Positions 1-9,598 of a stretch of DNA of 64,000 nucleotides are shown here, piece by piece. The notes below the pieces were generated by a model. That model did not search any database, was not told the DNA's origin, and saw nothing but the letters and a program-made list of their open reading frames with translations. The first letter of the stretch is position 1. Each line of letters starts with the position of its first letter. Both the position numbers and the translations under genes were made by a program. Source of the stretch: JAQBDA01 sp963709875 (GTDB lineage Bacteria; Chloroflexota; Anaerolineae; Anaerolineales; UBA4823); contig CAVPYB010000002.1 of NCBI GenBank assembly GCA_963709875.1, positions 558,001-622,000 of the forward strand, given 5' to 3'.

Positions 1-1
1 C

Positions 2-187
2 GCCATCCTGGGAGTCGGAGCCATCCAGAAGCGGGCTGTCGTGATCAGTGATGAGAGCGGCGATTCGATCGCCATCCGCCCGATGGCCTATCTCAGCCTT
101 ACCTTCGACCACCGCATTCTGGATGGGGCAATAGCGGATTACTTCCTGGGTAAGGTGGTAGAATTGCTTCAGCAAACCGCTTTTTGA
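2..187 (+). CDS. Dihydrolipoamide acyltransferase (E2), C-terminal fragment
   Basis: The first 61 complete codons are the tail of an E2 acyltransferase of a 2-oxoacid dehydrogenase complex; the rest lies left of the window. The catalytic signature DHRILDG is visible (family consensus DHRxxDG; the His and Asp act in acyl transfer to CoA). The stop is TGA at 185-187. The next gene on the same strand, 112 bp on, is the matching E3 dihydrolipoyl dehydrogenase, which supports the call. Whether the complex is pyruvate, branched-chain or another 2-oxoacid dehydrogenase cannot be told from this tail. Confidence 0.88.
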   Translation, partial: AILGVGAIQKRAVVISDESGDSIAIRPMAYLSLTFDHRILDGAIADYFLGKVVELLQQTAF

Positions 188-299
188 GTATGCGTAGCAC
201 TTGAGCAATTTTCAGCGGTTTGCCATTGGAACGAAAACTAAAAAGCATAAGCTGAAAAACAGTTTATCCAATACCAACACCCGATTATCAGGAGATTAG

Positions 300-1697
300 A
301 TGGCTGACTACAATGTAATTGTGATCGGCGCAGGTCCAGCGGGATACGTCTGCGCCATCCGTGCTTCCCAACTGGGTCTCAAGACAGCAATCATAGATAA
401 AGAATGGATGGGAGGGGTATGTCTGAACGTCGGCTGTATCCCTTCGAAAGCTCTGCTGAAGAACGCCGACGTTGCCCATACTTTGCGCGAGCGGGGGAAA
501 GAATTCGGTTTCTCCTTCGAAAATCTGAACCTGGATTACAGCGTGGCTGTCAAGCGCAGCCGCCAGGTATCCAACCGGCTCACCAAAGGGGTCGGCTTCT
601 TGATGAAGAAGAACAATATCGACGTGCATATGGGTGCTGCCCGGCTGGTCGCGAAGGATACTGTAGGCGTGACGGACGAGTCTGGAGAAAGCAAGCAGAT
701 AACAGCAAACAATATCGTAATAGCTACCGGCGCCAGCGCCATCGTCCCGACCGGCTGGGAGATGGATGGTGAGAATGTCGTCACCTATCGTGAAGCCATC
801 CTGCAGGAAAAGCTGCCGGGATCGGTGGTCGTGATCGGTTCTGGCGCGATCGGGGTTGAGTTTGCCACGGTCTGGAACTCATACGGTACAGAGGTGACCA
901 TCGTAGAAATGCTGCCCCGTCTGGTGCCCCTGGAAGACGAAGAGGTCAGTGCGGAGCTGGAGAAAGCCTTCAAGAAGAAAGGCATCCGCATGCTGACCAA
1001 CCACAAAGTGGAAACAGTGGAGAGAAGCAAAAGCGGCGTGAAGGTGACCGTATCCAGCGATGGCAGCGAAAAATCGCTGGAAGCCGAACAGGCTCTGCTG
1101 GCGATCGGCTTTACACCAAACAGCAAAAACCTGGGGCTGGAAGAAGTCGGCGTCCAGCTCTCGGCGCGGGGGATGGTCGAGATCGACGAGCGCATGGCAA
1201 CCAATGTCGCGGGGATCTGGGCTATTGGGGATGTGACCGGCAAGCTGATGCTGGCTCACGTCGGCTCCGCTCAGGGGATCCTGTGCGCGGAGAACATCGC
1301 CGGAGTAGAAACGACTGTGCTGGATTATGAGATGATGCCACGCGCTACCTACTGCCAGCCGCAGATCGCTTCCTTCGGGATGACCGAAGCCCAGGCAGTA
1401 GAACGCGGTTTCGAGGTCAAATTGGGTCGCTTCCCCTTCCAGGCTAACGGCAAAGCGCTGGGTCTGGGAGAGAGCACCGGTTGGGTCAAGCTAGTCACGG
1501 ATGCAAAATACGGTGAGATCTTAGGCGCGCATATGATCGGTCCAGAAGTGACCGAGCTGCTGCCGGAACTGACCATCGCTCAGATGATGGAGCTGACCCC
1601 GGCAGAGATCGCCCGCAATGTACACGCACACCCAACACTGAGCGAGTCGCTTATGGAAGCAGCCCATGGTGCTGAAGGTCATGCAATTAATATATAA
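300..1697 (+). CDS. lpdA: Dihydrolipoyl dehydrogenase (E3)
   Basis: This FAD flavoenzyme reoxidises the dihydrolipoyl arm of the E2 encoded just upstream and passes electrons to NAD+. The protein is 465 aa, a normal length. The N-terminal FAD-binding GAGPAG is at residues 10-15. The redox-active disulfide is Cys41/Cys46 in GGVCLNVGCIPSK. A second Rossmann motif (GSGAIGVEFA) lies near residue 180 for NAD, and the C-terminal dimer domain ends with HPTLSE, which supplies the catalytic His-Glu pair. The start ATG is preceded by AGGAG. It is probably cotranscribed with the E2 gene. The call is secure; the partner complex is inferred from position only. Confidence 0.96.
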   Translation: MADYNVIVIGAGPAGYVCAIRASQLGLKTAIIDKEWMGGVCLNVGCIPSKALLKNADVAHTLRERGKEFGFSFENLNLDYSVAVKRSRQVSNRLTKGVGFLMKKNNIDVHMGAARLVAKDTVGVTDESGESKQITANNIVIATGASAIVPTGWEMDGENVVTYREAILQEKLPGSVVVIGSGAIGVEFATVWNSYGTEVTIVEMLPRLVPLEDEEVSAELEKAFKKKGIRMLTNHKVETVERSKSGVKVTVSSDGSEKSLEAEQALLAIGFTPNSKNLGLEEVGVQLSARGMVEIDERMATNVAGIWAIGDVTGKLMLAHVGSAQGILCAENIAGVETTVLDYEMMPRATYCQPQIASFGMTEAQAVERGFEVKLGRFPFQANGKALGLGESTGWVKLVTDAKYGEILGAHMIGPEVTELLPELTIAQMMELTPAEIARNVHAHPTLSESLMEAAHGAEGHAINI

Positions 1698-1728
1698 ACG
1701 CTGCATCCGGAGATGAGGGTCTTTACCG

Positions 1729-3531
1729 GTGCCCGAGAACATTGGCAAGCTGCTAAAAAAAGCACAGCGAGCTTACAAGGCTGGAGACAGAGGTGCTGCA
1801 GCATTTTATATCGATAAAATCCTGCGGCAGAACTATACCCACCGGCGGACCTGGAAGGTGCTATATCGTGAATACGGCAGCGGCCAGAAGCTTCAAGATT
1901 TCCAGCGAGAGTTCACCGAGCAGTATTTTCCTGAGAAGCTGGACCTTCTCTTAGCTCAAACGAAAGGCGCACAGCCCGGAATCGGTCGATATGAAGGTTC
2001 GTCTCTGCTGCGGCGGATATTTTCAATTCGCGGCAGGTCACCTGAGAAAGCGGCAGATACCCCACCTGGGATCGGACCCGAATCCCCACCCATCCGGAGC
2101 ACCGAAATACAGATAGAGCTCATCAGCCGGGCAGGGGAAACTCCCACTACACCACTCGCCCGTAAAGGCCGGCTCAGCTCACCTCCACAGGAAGAACGAA
2201 CATCTCCGCAGCAACAAACCAGGCAGGTCGATCCTCAATCCGGCCAAACGATCCTAACTCCTGAAACCGCAGCCCTGTCACTGCCGTTTCGCCAGGGGAG
2301 ATCCGGCAATATCCGCGTCATCGTAGTCGACGACACAGCCCAAACGAGAGAAACGATCATCCGTTCTTTGAGTTTCCAGCGGGAGATCGAGATCATTGGC
2401 TCAGCGGAGAATGGATCTCAGGCAATTGCACTGGCAAAGCAGACCATGCCCGATGTCGTCTTGATGGACATCAACATGCCGGATATGGATGGCATCACCG
2501 CTACAGCCGGGGTGCTCCACGAGGTACCCCACGCTCAGGTCGTGATCCTGACTGTGCAGGATGATCCCGATTACATGCGTAAAGCGATGATGGCAGGAGC
2601 GCATGATTTCCTCACCAAACCCCCGGGATTAGACGAGCTGCTGAGCGCAGTGGAGAACGCTGGGAAAGTCGCCCACCAGGAAAAGAGGAAAGCCGCCCAA
2701 TCGATAATGGCCTCGTCCGGATATTCGCCTTCTCTGTTATCCCGGGGCAAGATCATCTCCGTGTACAGTCCAAAAGGCGGCGTCGGCTGTTCGACAATCG
2801 CGGTCAATCTCGCTGCTGCCTTGCACAATGAAGAAACGAAAGCCGTGCTGGTGGATAGCGACCTGACCTTCGGGGACATCATCGATCTATTCAATATGCA
2901 GAGCGCCAATACGCTCTACGACCTGGCGATGCGAGGAAATGATCTGGATTTCCAGATGGTCGAAGAAACCCTGGTGGCTCACGAATCCGGCATACACCTG
3001 CTTGCACCCCCGGGACCGGAGCAGGCAGGCTATATCGATACAGAGCAGTTCGTCGAGGTGATCGAAAATATCCGCGATCTATACCCCTACGTGGTCGTCA
3101 ACACTACCAGCCAGCTTACGGAGCCAACCATCGCGGCTCTGGAAATCAGCGACCTGATCGTCCTGCTCATCACGCAGGATATTCCCACGGTCGCACGGGT
3201 GCGGAAATTCTTTGACACCATAAAATTGCTGAGCATCAAACCGGAGCGGGTCCTGGTTGTTCTAAATAAATACGAAAAAGGAAGTGATATCAACCCGGAA
3301 GTTATCGGAAAGAGCATCCGGCACGATATCGATGTGATGGTTCCAAAAAATGTTCGCGTTGTCATCCCCTCGATCAACCGCGGCATCCCCTTTATGTTGA
3401 GGAGCGATTTGAAACCGCAGCCCATTTCAAGGGCTGTGCTCGATCTGGCGGAGAAGGTGCGCCAGAGGCTGATCCAGATCGCCGAGCAGGGTAGAAGCGT
3501 GGACGAATCAGCCGGACCTCGCATCCGCTAG
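1729..3531 (+). CDS. CpaE-like receiver-domain / ParA-MinD ATPase fusion
   Basis: The 600-aa protein starts at GTG, 31 bp after lpdA. Residues 1-80 are helical and TPR-like, followed by a Pro/Gln-rich linker to about 190. A CheY-like receiver spans about 195-315 with the phospho-acceptor Asp near 246 (DVVLMDINMPDMDG). A deviant Walker A KGGVGCST near residue 347 begins a MinD/ParA-type ATPase. The arrangement matches CpaE/TadZ proteins that position Tad/Flp pilus machinery at the membrane, although no other pilus gene is in the window. The 3' end overlaps the convergent glycosyltransferase gene by 24 bp. The receiver/ATPase architecture is certain; the pilus role is inferred from family knowledge. 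Confidence 0.85.
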   Translation: MPENIGKLLKKAQRAYKAGDRGAAAFYIDKILRQNYTHRRTWKVLYREYGSGQKLQDFQREFTEQYFPEKLDLLLAQTKGAQPGIGRYEGSSLLRRIFSIRGRSPEKAADTPPGIGPESPPIRSTEIQIELISRAGETPTTPLARKGRLSSPPQEERTSPQQQTRQVDPQSGQTILTPETAALSLPFRQGRSGNIRVIVVDDTAQTRETIIRSLSFQREIEIIGSAENGSQAIALAKQTMPDVVLMDINMPDMDGITATAGVLHEVPHAQVVILTVQDDPDYMRKAMMAGAHDFLTKPPGLDELLSAVENAGKVAHQEKRKAAQSIMASSGYSPSLLSRGKIISVYSPKGGVGCSTIAVNLAAALHNEETKAVLVDSDLTFGDIIDLFNMQSANTLYDLAMRGNDLDFQMVEETLVAHESGIHLLAPPGPEQAGYIDTEQFVEVIENIRDLYPYVVVNTTSQLTEPTIAALEISDLIVLLITQDIPTVARVRKFFDTIKLLSIKPERVLVVLNKYEKGSDINPEVIGKSIRHDIDVMVPKNVRVVIPSINRGIPFMLRSDLKPQPISRAVLDLAEKVRQRLIQIAEQGRSVDESAGPRIR

Positions 3532-4724
3532 CAGGGTGCGCCGGTATTCCCCCTCAGCTTGATCCATAACACGCTGGTATTCCGCCCGTTCAGCAACGAG
3601 CCGGATATTGTAAGCTGCAGCCGATCTGCGCAGGTCAGGCTCAGCGTAGGCTCTGAGTATCTGGTCTGCCAATTCTTGCGGACTGTGTGGGTCAAAGAGC
3701 AGGCCGTTCATCTCTGGGATGATCCACTCCTTGACCGATTCGATATTGCCAGCAATCGGAAAGCAGCCGCTGGCCATGCCCTCCAGGAGTGTGTTCGGAG
3801 TCCCGTCATGCTCGCTGGGAGAAATAATCAGGTCCGACCCCCGGAACAGCTCTGCCATCTGCAGGCGCGACTGTCTGGGCAGCAGTTCGACCTGCTCCGC
3901 GATATCCAGTGCTGCCACCCATCTCTCTGCCTGCAGTTCACCAGCCATTGCAGGGCAGATAAACCTGACCTGAGGGTACTGCTTCACGACGGTCGGGATC
4001 GCATGGAAGAAAGTGTCATTGCGAATATATGACCGGATGCCGCGTGGGTTGATAATCCGGAACCCGCTCTCCCCCCTGGCTGCAATATCGTCTTCAGTCG
4101 GCGGGTGAAACAGATCAGGTTGGATGCCGCCTGCTCCAGGCAGCACGAAGGCCCTTTTTTCAGGATCGAAGCCCCATTCCCGGGCCAGGCGCACGTCACG
4201 CCGGCAGTCTGCATGCAGCACATTGGCTCGCTGGAGACATAGCCGGGTATATTCTCCCATCAAGGGCGTCGATGGCGCGTGCAGTGTAAAATCATTCCCC
4301 CACACCGTCACAACCAGCGGCATATCCGGCAGGCCTGCCAGTGCCTGGGCGGCCAGCATCCCCTCGAAGGGGATGCGCATGGCATGCACCAGATCGGGCT
4401 GGACCTGAGCGACGACCTGTCTGAGCCTGGTGGAGGCGCGCGTGGGATGGTCATTGGACCGAGCCAGCGGCGCAGCGCGGTACGCAGACCGACCGGGGCA
4501 AGCCTGCCCATCCTGCTGCCTGTGCCTGGTCCTGCGCCGTGATCCAGGCGGCTGCCCCGTAATCCGCTCATGGCGACCGGCACAGCGTGCAGAGATGCCA
4601 GCTGCAGATCGGGTGAGCAGGCGAAGGTGGAAGCCAAGTGGACTTCATGCCCGGTTGTAATGAAGTAGCCGATCCAGTTCAATGCGATTGGCGAGCGCCC
4701 ATCAGCGACAAACAACAGTTTCAC
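3508..4724 (-). CDS. Glycosyltransferase (GT-B, family 4 type), interrupted by a one-base frameshift
   Basis: Two overlapping reading frames make one glycosyltransferase. The first begins at 4724 (MKLLFVADGRSPIALNWI) and is credible to about TIPRA. The second carries the rest from about LRQVVAQVQPDLVHAMRIP to the stop at 3508, with the nucleotide-sugar-binding C-terminal half (SPSEHDGTPNTLLEGMASG). Adding one base in the GC-rich run at about 4434-4443 joins them as TIPRAASTRLRQVVAQ. It is the last gene of the polysaccharide operon, 3 bp after the preceding stop. Donor and acceptor sugars are unknown. The break may be a consensus error or a real mutation; the C-terminal part could also be translated alone from the GTG or ATG codons near 4389. 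Confidence 0.8.
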
Positions 4725-4727
4725 CGG

Positions 4728-5897
4728 TCAGCCTCTCGTCGAGACCCAGTTAACAGCTTCCAAAAAACCGGCCACCATCATCTCGATATTCGCCACTTCG
4801 CAGACAATGCGGTAAGATTCCCTGCCCATCTTCCGTAATCGATCGGGGTCTGAGAGCAAATCTTGCAGAGCAGACTGTAGGGCAGGCAGGTCATTGGGGG
4901 GCACCCGCCAGCCATTGCCAGGACCGACCAGGTCTTCCAGCGTGCCATCCCCTTCTGCGGCGATCACCGGCAGCCCATAGCCCATTGCCTGCTGTACCGC
5001 CAGACCGCCCGTCCCCGGCAGGACGAACAAATCCGCGGCTCCGAAATACGGCTCGAGAGCAGCACCGCGCACATCCCCAGGAAAGACGGTTTGCGGGCAG
5101 ACTCTCTCTGCAAGCTGCTGCAGCTCTTGCCGGGCCGGACCATCGCCGACGATGACCAGCTGCGGTCGCAGCTCAGGCGGCAATGCCGAACAGGCATGCA
5201 GCAGGTTATCCAGGCGTTTGCGGGCTTGCAGCCGACCGACATACAGCACTGATAATGGCGATCCGAAGCGATCAGGGCGGGCTGGTGTCTCTGCTTGCGG
5301 TCGACGACTCACCGCGTTCGGCGCAACGAAGATCCGCTGGGATGGGATGCCCAGCGCAGCGTATTCGGCAGCGCCGCGCCGGCTGTAGGCAATCATGCCA
5401 TCGAACATGCGGTAGAATGCCCGGCGAGCTGCGGCAAATATTCCACCGCTCTGCTCGGTAGCTCTCGGCGCGCCCAGACCCCATCCAAGCACCGGACGAT
5501 CCCGTTTGCGCATCCAGCGGACTGCGGCTCTAGTGCTGAGGTAGCGCGGGTTGGCTTCGACGATCAAGACATCCGGCTGCCAGTCCTGCAACCAGGCTGA
5601 TATATCCCGCTGCCAGCAGGCATAGAAACCCTGGCCTGCCCTGCCGAGGTGTAAATTACGGGCATGTACGTGAATGGCAGAGTCAAGTTGGCCTGTGACA
5701 GCTATCAACTCGCCGGCCTGCGGCAGCCCAGCAAATACACTTAAGCCATTCCGGCAGCCAACCGCCAGCGCATCGAAGAATGCCGCCCGGTATGCCGGCA
5801 GTACGCGCTGCTGGATCGCCAATCGACCGCCGTAAACCACCGGCGTTTGATTCACAGAGGACTCATTCTTCGCGGCTGGATCCAAGGGTTGCTTCAT
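4728..5897 (-). CDS. Glycosyltransferase, GT-B fold
   Basis: The 389-aa protein has the two Rossmann-like halves of GT-B enzymes. The C-terminal half carries the family 4 style run GRLQARKRLDNLLHAC, then GDGPARQELQQLAE and the donor-site acidic region near LFVLPGTGGLAVQQAMGYGLPV. It would transfer a sugar from a nucleotide donor during assembly of a surface polysaccharide or glycolipid at the cytoplasmic face of the membrane. It sits between the FkbM methyltransferase gene and another glycosyltransferase with 3-8 bp gaps, so it is part of one operon. Sugar specificity cannot be read from the sequence. Confidence 0.88.
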   Translation of the reverse strand: MKQPLDPAAKNESSVNQTPVVYGGRLAIQQRVLPAYRAAFFDALAVGCRNGLSVFAGLPQAGELIAVTGQLDSAIHVHARNLHLGRAGQGFYACWQRDISAWLQDWQPDVLIVEANPRYLSTRAAVRWMRKRDRPVLGWGLGAPRATEQSGGIFAAARRAFYRMFDGMIAYSRRGAAEYAALGIPSQRIFVAPNAVSRRPQAETPARPDRFGSPLSVLYVGRLQARKRLDNLLHACSALPPELRPQLVIVGDGPARQELQQLAERVCPQTVFPGDVRGAALEPYFGAADLFVLPGTGGLAVQQAMGYGLPVIAAEGDGTLEDLVGPGNGWRVPPNDLPALQSALQDLLSDPDRLRKMGRESYRIVCEVANIEMMVAGFLEAVNWVSTRG

Positions 5898-5904
5898 TAT
5901 AAGA

Positions 5905-6843
5905 TTACTCGGCTTCGAAACCTGGAGGGAACGCCACCAGGTAAGCCTTCCAATCCAGTCTCTTGAAATCCGTGACTTCCCGGCAGCCTGGCTCGAGGTA
6001 ACACAGCCGGTACTCAGCCGCGCTAAGCTCCTGCCAGGCGACGCTGGCGGCCTCAGGACCGTGCAGCTCGATGAACAGCAGCGGTCGAGCCTGCTCGAGC
6101 ACCTGCCTCATCCCGAGCAATGCGAGCACCTCCCCGCCCTCGATATCCATCTTGATCACCTGCGGCTCAGGATTGCCCAGCCGGTAGACAAAATCATCCA
6201 GCGCCCAGCCCTCGACCGGGATCGATTCAGTGTACGGTATGCTGCTGCGCCCCTGAGACCCTTCTGCCTTGCCCATGCCGCCGCTCGGGCCAATCCAAAA
6301 CGTCACCGGTCCGGAACGGTCGACCACCGCCCCGGCTACAATCTTCACCTGGTCCTGCAAACCGTTCAAGGTCAGGTTGTGACGCAGCCGGTCAAGGTTT
6401 TCCGGCAACGCCTCGAACGCAACCACCCGGCCATTCTCGCCTACCATCTCCGCCATCATTAAGCTAACATAGCCGATGTTCGCCCCAATATCATACACTG
6501 TCATCCACGGCTGCAGGTACCTCTGGATCCCGGATTGCAGCTCTAGCTCGTAGGTCCCCAGCCAGTAATCCTTCTCGCTCTGCATATCCACCGCAATCTG
6601 GTAGCCTTTCAGGATGCCGCCAGCCACACTGACCTGGGTCGTGCCCGGTGGAGCGGCCCTGTTCAGACCGCTGCGCAGCATGCCGGACAGCCAGGGTACC
6701 CGGTAGATGCCCCGCTTGACGCTCATGGGCAGCCAGCGGGCTGCGAACCCTGCCAGAGAGAGCATTAGATTGCTCACCTCTCGGATCCCAACGAATGGCT
6801 TTGTGGCGAGACCATAACGGTCACGAATCGCCTGCCAGGACAT
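5905..6843 (-). CDS. FkbM-family SAM-dependent methyltransferase
   Basis: I place the start at the ATG at 6843 (MSWQAIRDRYGLATK), giving 312 aa. A longer frame to 7020 would run deep into the upstream gene. SAM-binding motif I is YDIGANIGYVSLMMAE, the motif II region is VVAFEALPENLDRLRHN, and the FkbM hallmark IKMDIEGGE follows. FkbM proteins O-methylate sugars or polyketides; among glycosyltransferases the likely substrate is a sugar of the exported glycan. The start overlaps the upstream glycosyltransferase stop by 23 bp, which suggests translational coupling. Confidence 0.9.
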   Translation of the reverse strand: MSWQAIRDRYGLATKPFVGIREVSNLMLSLAGFAARWLPMSVKRGIYRVPWLSGMLRSGLNRAAPPGTTQVSVAGGILKGYQIAVDMQSEKDYWLGTYELELQSGIQRYLQPWMTVYDIGANIGYVSLMMAEMVGENGRVVAFEALPENLDRLRHNLTLNGLQDQVKIVAGAVVDRSGPVTFWIGPSGGMGKAEGSQGRSSIPYTESIPVEGWALDDFVYRLGNPEPQVIKMDIEGGEVLALLGMRQVLEQARPLLFIELHGPEAASVAWQELSAAEYRLCYLEPGCREVTDFKRLDWKAYLVAFPPGFEAE

Positions 6844-7897
6844 CCATATAATCCTGCACCATCTTATCCAGACCGAAGGCTTGCTCTGCCCGGCGGCGAG
6901 CTGCTTTGCGGAACGCGTCCTGATTCTGGACGATCGCGTAAGCAGCCTCCGCCAGCGCCGCATGGTCTGGCGGGTCGAGGCGCCACGGGTCTCCTCCATA
7001 TGGCACCAGTTTACCGGCATCTGCGGTGACCATTTCCGGGAGCGCTCCGGTTTCGAATGATATCACCGGCAGACCGCATGCCAGGGCTTCAACCACCGAA
7101 TTCGGGCAGGCGGCGTTCAGATCCGCGGCGAAGAGCATATGGGCCGAGCGATCGATGGCAGCGATGCGCTCCTGCTCGACCAGACCTTTCCAGCGAATTT
7201 GGGCGCTCGTTCGAAGCTGGGTCTGGCGCTGAACCTCGGCGGCTACACGACCGACGACCATCAGCTCGACCGGACGCCGATCACCCAAAGGTAATGAGTC
7301 CGTGTTCACCATCTCCGCCAGCCCTTCGGCCAGGCGCACAGCAGCTTCCAACCCCATCTCGTAGCCGCCCATCAGGCTGCCCTCCACCATCAGAACCCGC
7401 CAGCGGTCCTGCGGAGGGCTCTCACCCGCCGGAGAATAATCGTCGAGGTCAACCCCGTTATAGATCACACGGTCGGGGATGGACGCCGGGCCGCGAACTC
7501 GCTCCCACCACTGCTTAGAAAACTGGCTCTGATAGACGATCTCATCCGCCAGGCGGGAGCGGATAAATGCCAGCAGCAAGTTGCCATATTCTGCCCGCAA
7601 ATAATGGCGCAGACCGGTGCGCAGCCTGCGGTGCAGCCAGTTCATCCCGTCCAACCGCTGGACGATACGGACCCCGCGCTTCCTGGCTCTCCACAACGCC
7701 CCTAGATAGCGCGTCCCGCCAACCACCAAGACTGCCTGGCAGGCGCCGCCATCCTCCCAGGCGCCGCCATCCAGACTATAGCCTACATCCACCCCGCGCT
7801 TCTGCAGCCCCCTGGCGAGCTTGACCTGGAAGGAAACCATGCCGCCCACTCCGGTTAACCTTGGCAGCAGGCAGACCTTTGATCGCTCCGGGTTCAT
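6821..7897 (-). CDS. Glycosyltransferase family 4 protein
   Basis: The 358-aa GT-B glycosyltransferase begins with RLTGVGGMVSFQVKLARGL, the usual N-terminal loop of GT4 proteins that binds the acceptor. The C-terminal half has LNAACPNSVVEALACGLPVISFETGALPE split over the donor-binding loop, with the conserved Glu in VVEALACG, and a PEMV continuation typical of the family. It lies within the polysaccharide operon, 26 bp after the acetyltransferase gene and overlapping the FkbM gene. Donor sugar is unknown. Confidence 0.9.
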   Translation of the reverse strand: MNPERSKVCLLPRLTGVGGMVSFQVKLARGLQKRGVDVGYSLDGGAWEDGGACQAVLVVGGTRYLGALWRARKRGVRIVQRLDGMNWLHRRLRTGLRHYLRAEYGNLLLAFIRSRLADEIVYQSQFSKQWWERVRGPASIPDRVIYNGVDLDDYSPAGESPPQDRWRVLMVEGSLMGGYEMGLEAAVRLAEGLAEMVNTDSLPLGDRRPVELMVVGRVAAEVQRQTQLRTSAQIRWKGLVEQERIAAIDRSAHMLFAADLNAACPNSVVEALACGLPVISFETGALPEMVTADAGKLVPYGGDPWRLDPPDHAALAEAAYAIVQNQDAFRKAARRRAEQAFGLDKMVQDYMDVLAGDS

Positions 7898-7923
7898 CTC
7901 AGCATATCCGAAAAATCTGGCGG

Positions 7924-8412
7924 TTAGGTGAGCAGCCCGCCATCCCCTTCTATCTCACGGTGACCGACCAGAGTTGCAGGATTCCCAGCCCAGATCTCGT
8001 ACTCGCCGGTGGACTGCAGCAGGACCGCGTTTGCCCCGACCACCGTCCCCTTCCCGACCCGCAGCACCCCCTGATTGCACAGCACTTTACACCCGGTGGA
8101 TAGGATCACATGATCCTCAATCACGATGCCTTCGAAGCGCGATGCGCTTGCCGGGCGGTAAATGTCCGCCCTCCCGATCCCAACGCCCGGGTAGATCTTC
8201 ACGCTTTTCCCTATCCTTGTTTTCGAATGGATGACAACCCCGAAACCGCCATGTGCCAGCTCAAAACCTTTACCTACGGGCACACTGCGGGGCAGCTCGA
8301 TCCCTAGCACTTTAAGGAGATAATACGCCGGCCTGCCGAGCAAGGGCGTATGCCGGGCGTAGACCAGGCGGGTATACAAATCGCTCGCCAAAGTTAGACC
8401 TCTTCCTGCCAT
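7924..8412 (-). CDS. Serine-acetyltransferase-like hexapeptide-repeat acyltransferase
   Basis: The 162-aa protein is a left-handed beta-helix acyltransferase. It has hexapeptide-type turns (GFGVVIHSKTRIGKSVKIYP, split here at the turns, then GIVIEDHVILSTGCKVL) and the His-Gly pair expected in CysE-like enzymes (ELAHGGFGVVIH). Members inside polysaccharide clusters O- or N-acetylate a sugar rather than serine; that reading follows from its place between wecB and a glycosyltransferase gene. It uses acetyl-CoA or another acyl-CoA. A housekeeping serine acetyltransferase is possible but would normally carry a longer N-terminal domain. Confidence 0.85.
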   Translation of the reverse strand: MAGRGLTLASDLYTRLVYARHTPLLGRPAYYLLKVLGIELPRSVPVGKGFELAHGGFGVVIHSKTRIGKSVKIYPGVGIGRADIYRPASASRFEGIVIEDHVILSTGCKVLCNQGVLRVGKGTVVGANAVLLQSTGEYEIWAGNPATLVGHREIEGDGGLLT

Positions 8413-8452
8413 TCACCCAGGTTTGCACCGGCAGCCAGGAAGCAACCAACGG

Positions 8453-9598
8453 TCACAGGTTGTAATCCAGGATTGCCTTCACAATACGCGGGGCGGCATG
8501 TCCATCGCCGTAGGGATTGACGGCGTGCGCCATCTCGGCGTGGGCCACCGGATCATCCAGCAGCCGGCATGCCTGGGTAACAATATGCTCCCGGTCGGTC
8601 CCCACCAGGCGTACCGTCCCGGCCTCGATCCCCTCCGGGCGTTCGGTGACTTCGCGCAGGACCAGCACCGGCACGCCCAGCCCCGGCGCTTCCTCCTGCA
8701 GGCCTCCGGAATCGGTTAGCACCAGGGCGGCGCGCTTGATCAGCTGCACCAACGGCAGGTAATCCATGGGTGGAAGAAGGGTGATATTGGGCTGCTCGCC
8801 GAGGGACCGGTAGACCGGCTCCCGGACATTCGGGTTCAGGTGTACCGGATAGACGAACTGCACCTGCTCCTGGTAGCGATGAGCCAGGTCCAGGATTGCC
8901 GCACAGATACGCTGCAAAGGCTCGCCGAAGCTCTCCCTGCGGTGGGCTGTGATGACGACAAGTCGATTACCATTCGAGAGTTTGCTGGATGAGGACTTGC
9001 CGGACACGCCTAGCCGGTCGAGCAGCGCCTGCAGCTCCGGCGGGGTTGGCATTCCGGCAACCGATTGCAGTGCATCGATCACCGGGTTGCCGGTTACCAT
9101 GATCCGTTCGTCAGGCACGTTCTCGCGGAGCAGGTTCTGTCGCGACCATTCCGTAGGTGCAAAATGCAGGTCGGCTACTGCGCCTGCTACGCGCCGGTTG
9201 ATCTCTTCAGGAAAAGGCTGCCACTTATCGTTGGTTCGCAACCCGGCTTCGACATGTCCCACGCGCACGCGGTGGTAATAGCCTAATAACGCCGCTGCCA
9301 TGACCGTCGTCGTGTCGCCCTGCACCAGGATCCAATCCGGCTTGATATCGGACATGACCGGGTCGAGGTCACTGAACACGGCTGAAGTGACCTGGGCAAG
9401 TGTCTGGTCCGGTTTCATGATGTTCAAGTCAATATCCGGGACGATCCCAAACAGATCGAGCACCTGGTCCAGCATCTCGCGGTGTTGGGCGGTGACACAG
9501 ACAAAAGATCCGACCCCCTCGGTGCGCTTGAGCTGCTGCACCACCGGCGCCATTTTGATCGCCTCCGGGCGGGTTCCAAAGATCGAAAGAACTCTCAT
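8453..9598 (-). CDS. wecB: UDP-N-acetylglucosamine 2-epimerase (non-hydrolysing)
   Basis: This enzyme interconverts UDP-GlcNAc and UDP-ManNAc. The 381-aa length is typical. The N-terminal GTRPEAIKMAPV and the substrate-site run TAHRRESFGEPL are family hallmarks, with LTDSGGLQEEAPGLGVPVLV in the C-terminal half binding the UDP moiety. The ATG overlaps the wecC stop by four bases (ATGA), so the two are coupled. Together they provide UDP-ManNAcA for the glycan assembled by the downstream transferases. Confidence is high. Confidence 0.96.
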   Translation of the reverse strand: MRVLSIFGTRPEAIKMAPVVQQLKRTEGVGSFVCVTAQHREMLDQVLDLFGIVPDIDLNIMKPDQTLAQVTSAVFSDLDPVMSDIKPDWILVQGDTTTVMAAALLGYYHRVRVGHVEAGLRTNDKWQPFPEEINRRVAGAVADLHFAPTEWSRQNLLRENVPDERIMVTGNPVIDALQSVAGMPTPPELQALLDRLGVSGKSSSSKLSNGNRLVVITAHRRESFGEPLQRICAAILDLAHRYQEQVQFVYPVHLNPNVREPVYRSLGEQPNITLLPPMDYLPLVQLIKRAALVLTDSGGLQEEAPGLGVPVLVLREVTERPEGIEAGTVRLVGTDREHIVTQACRLLDDPVAHAEMAHAVNPYGDGHAAPRIVKAILDYNL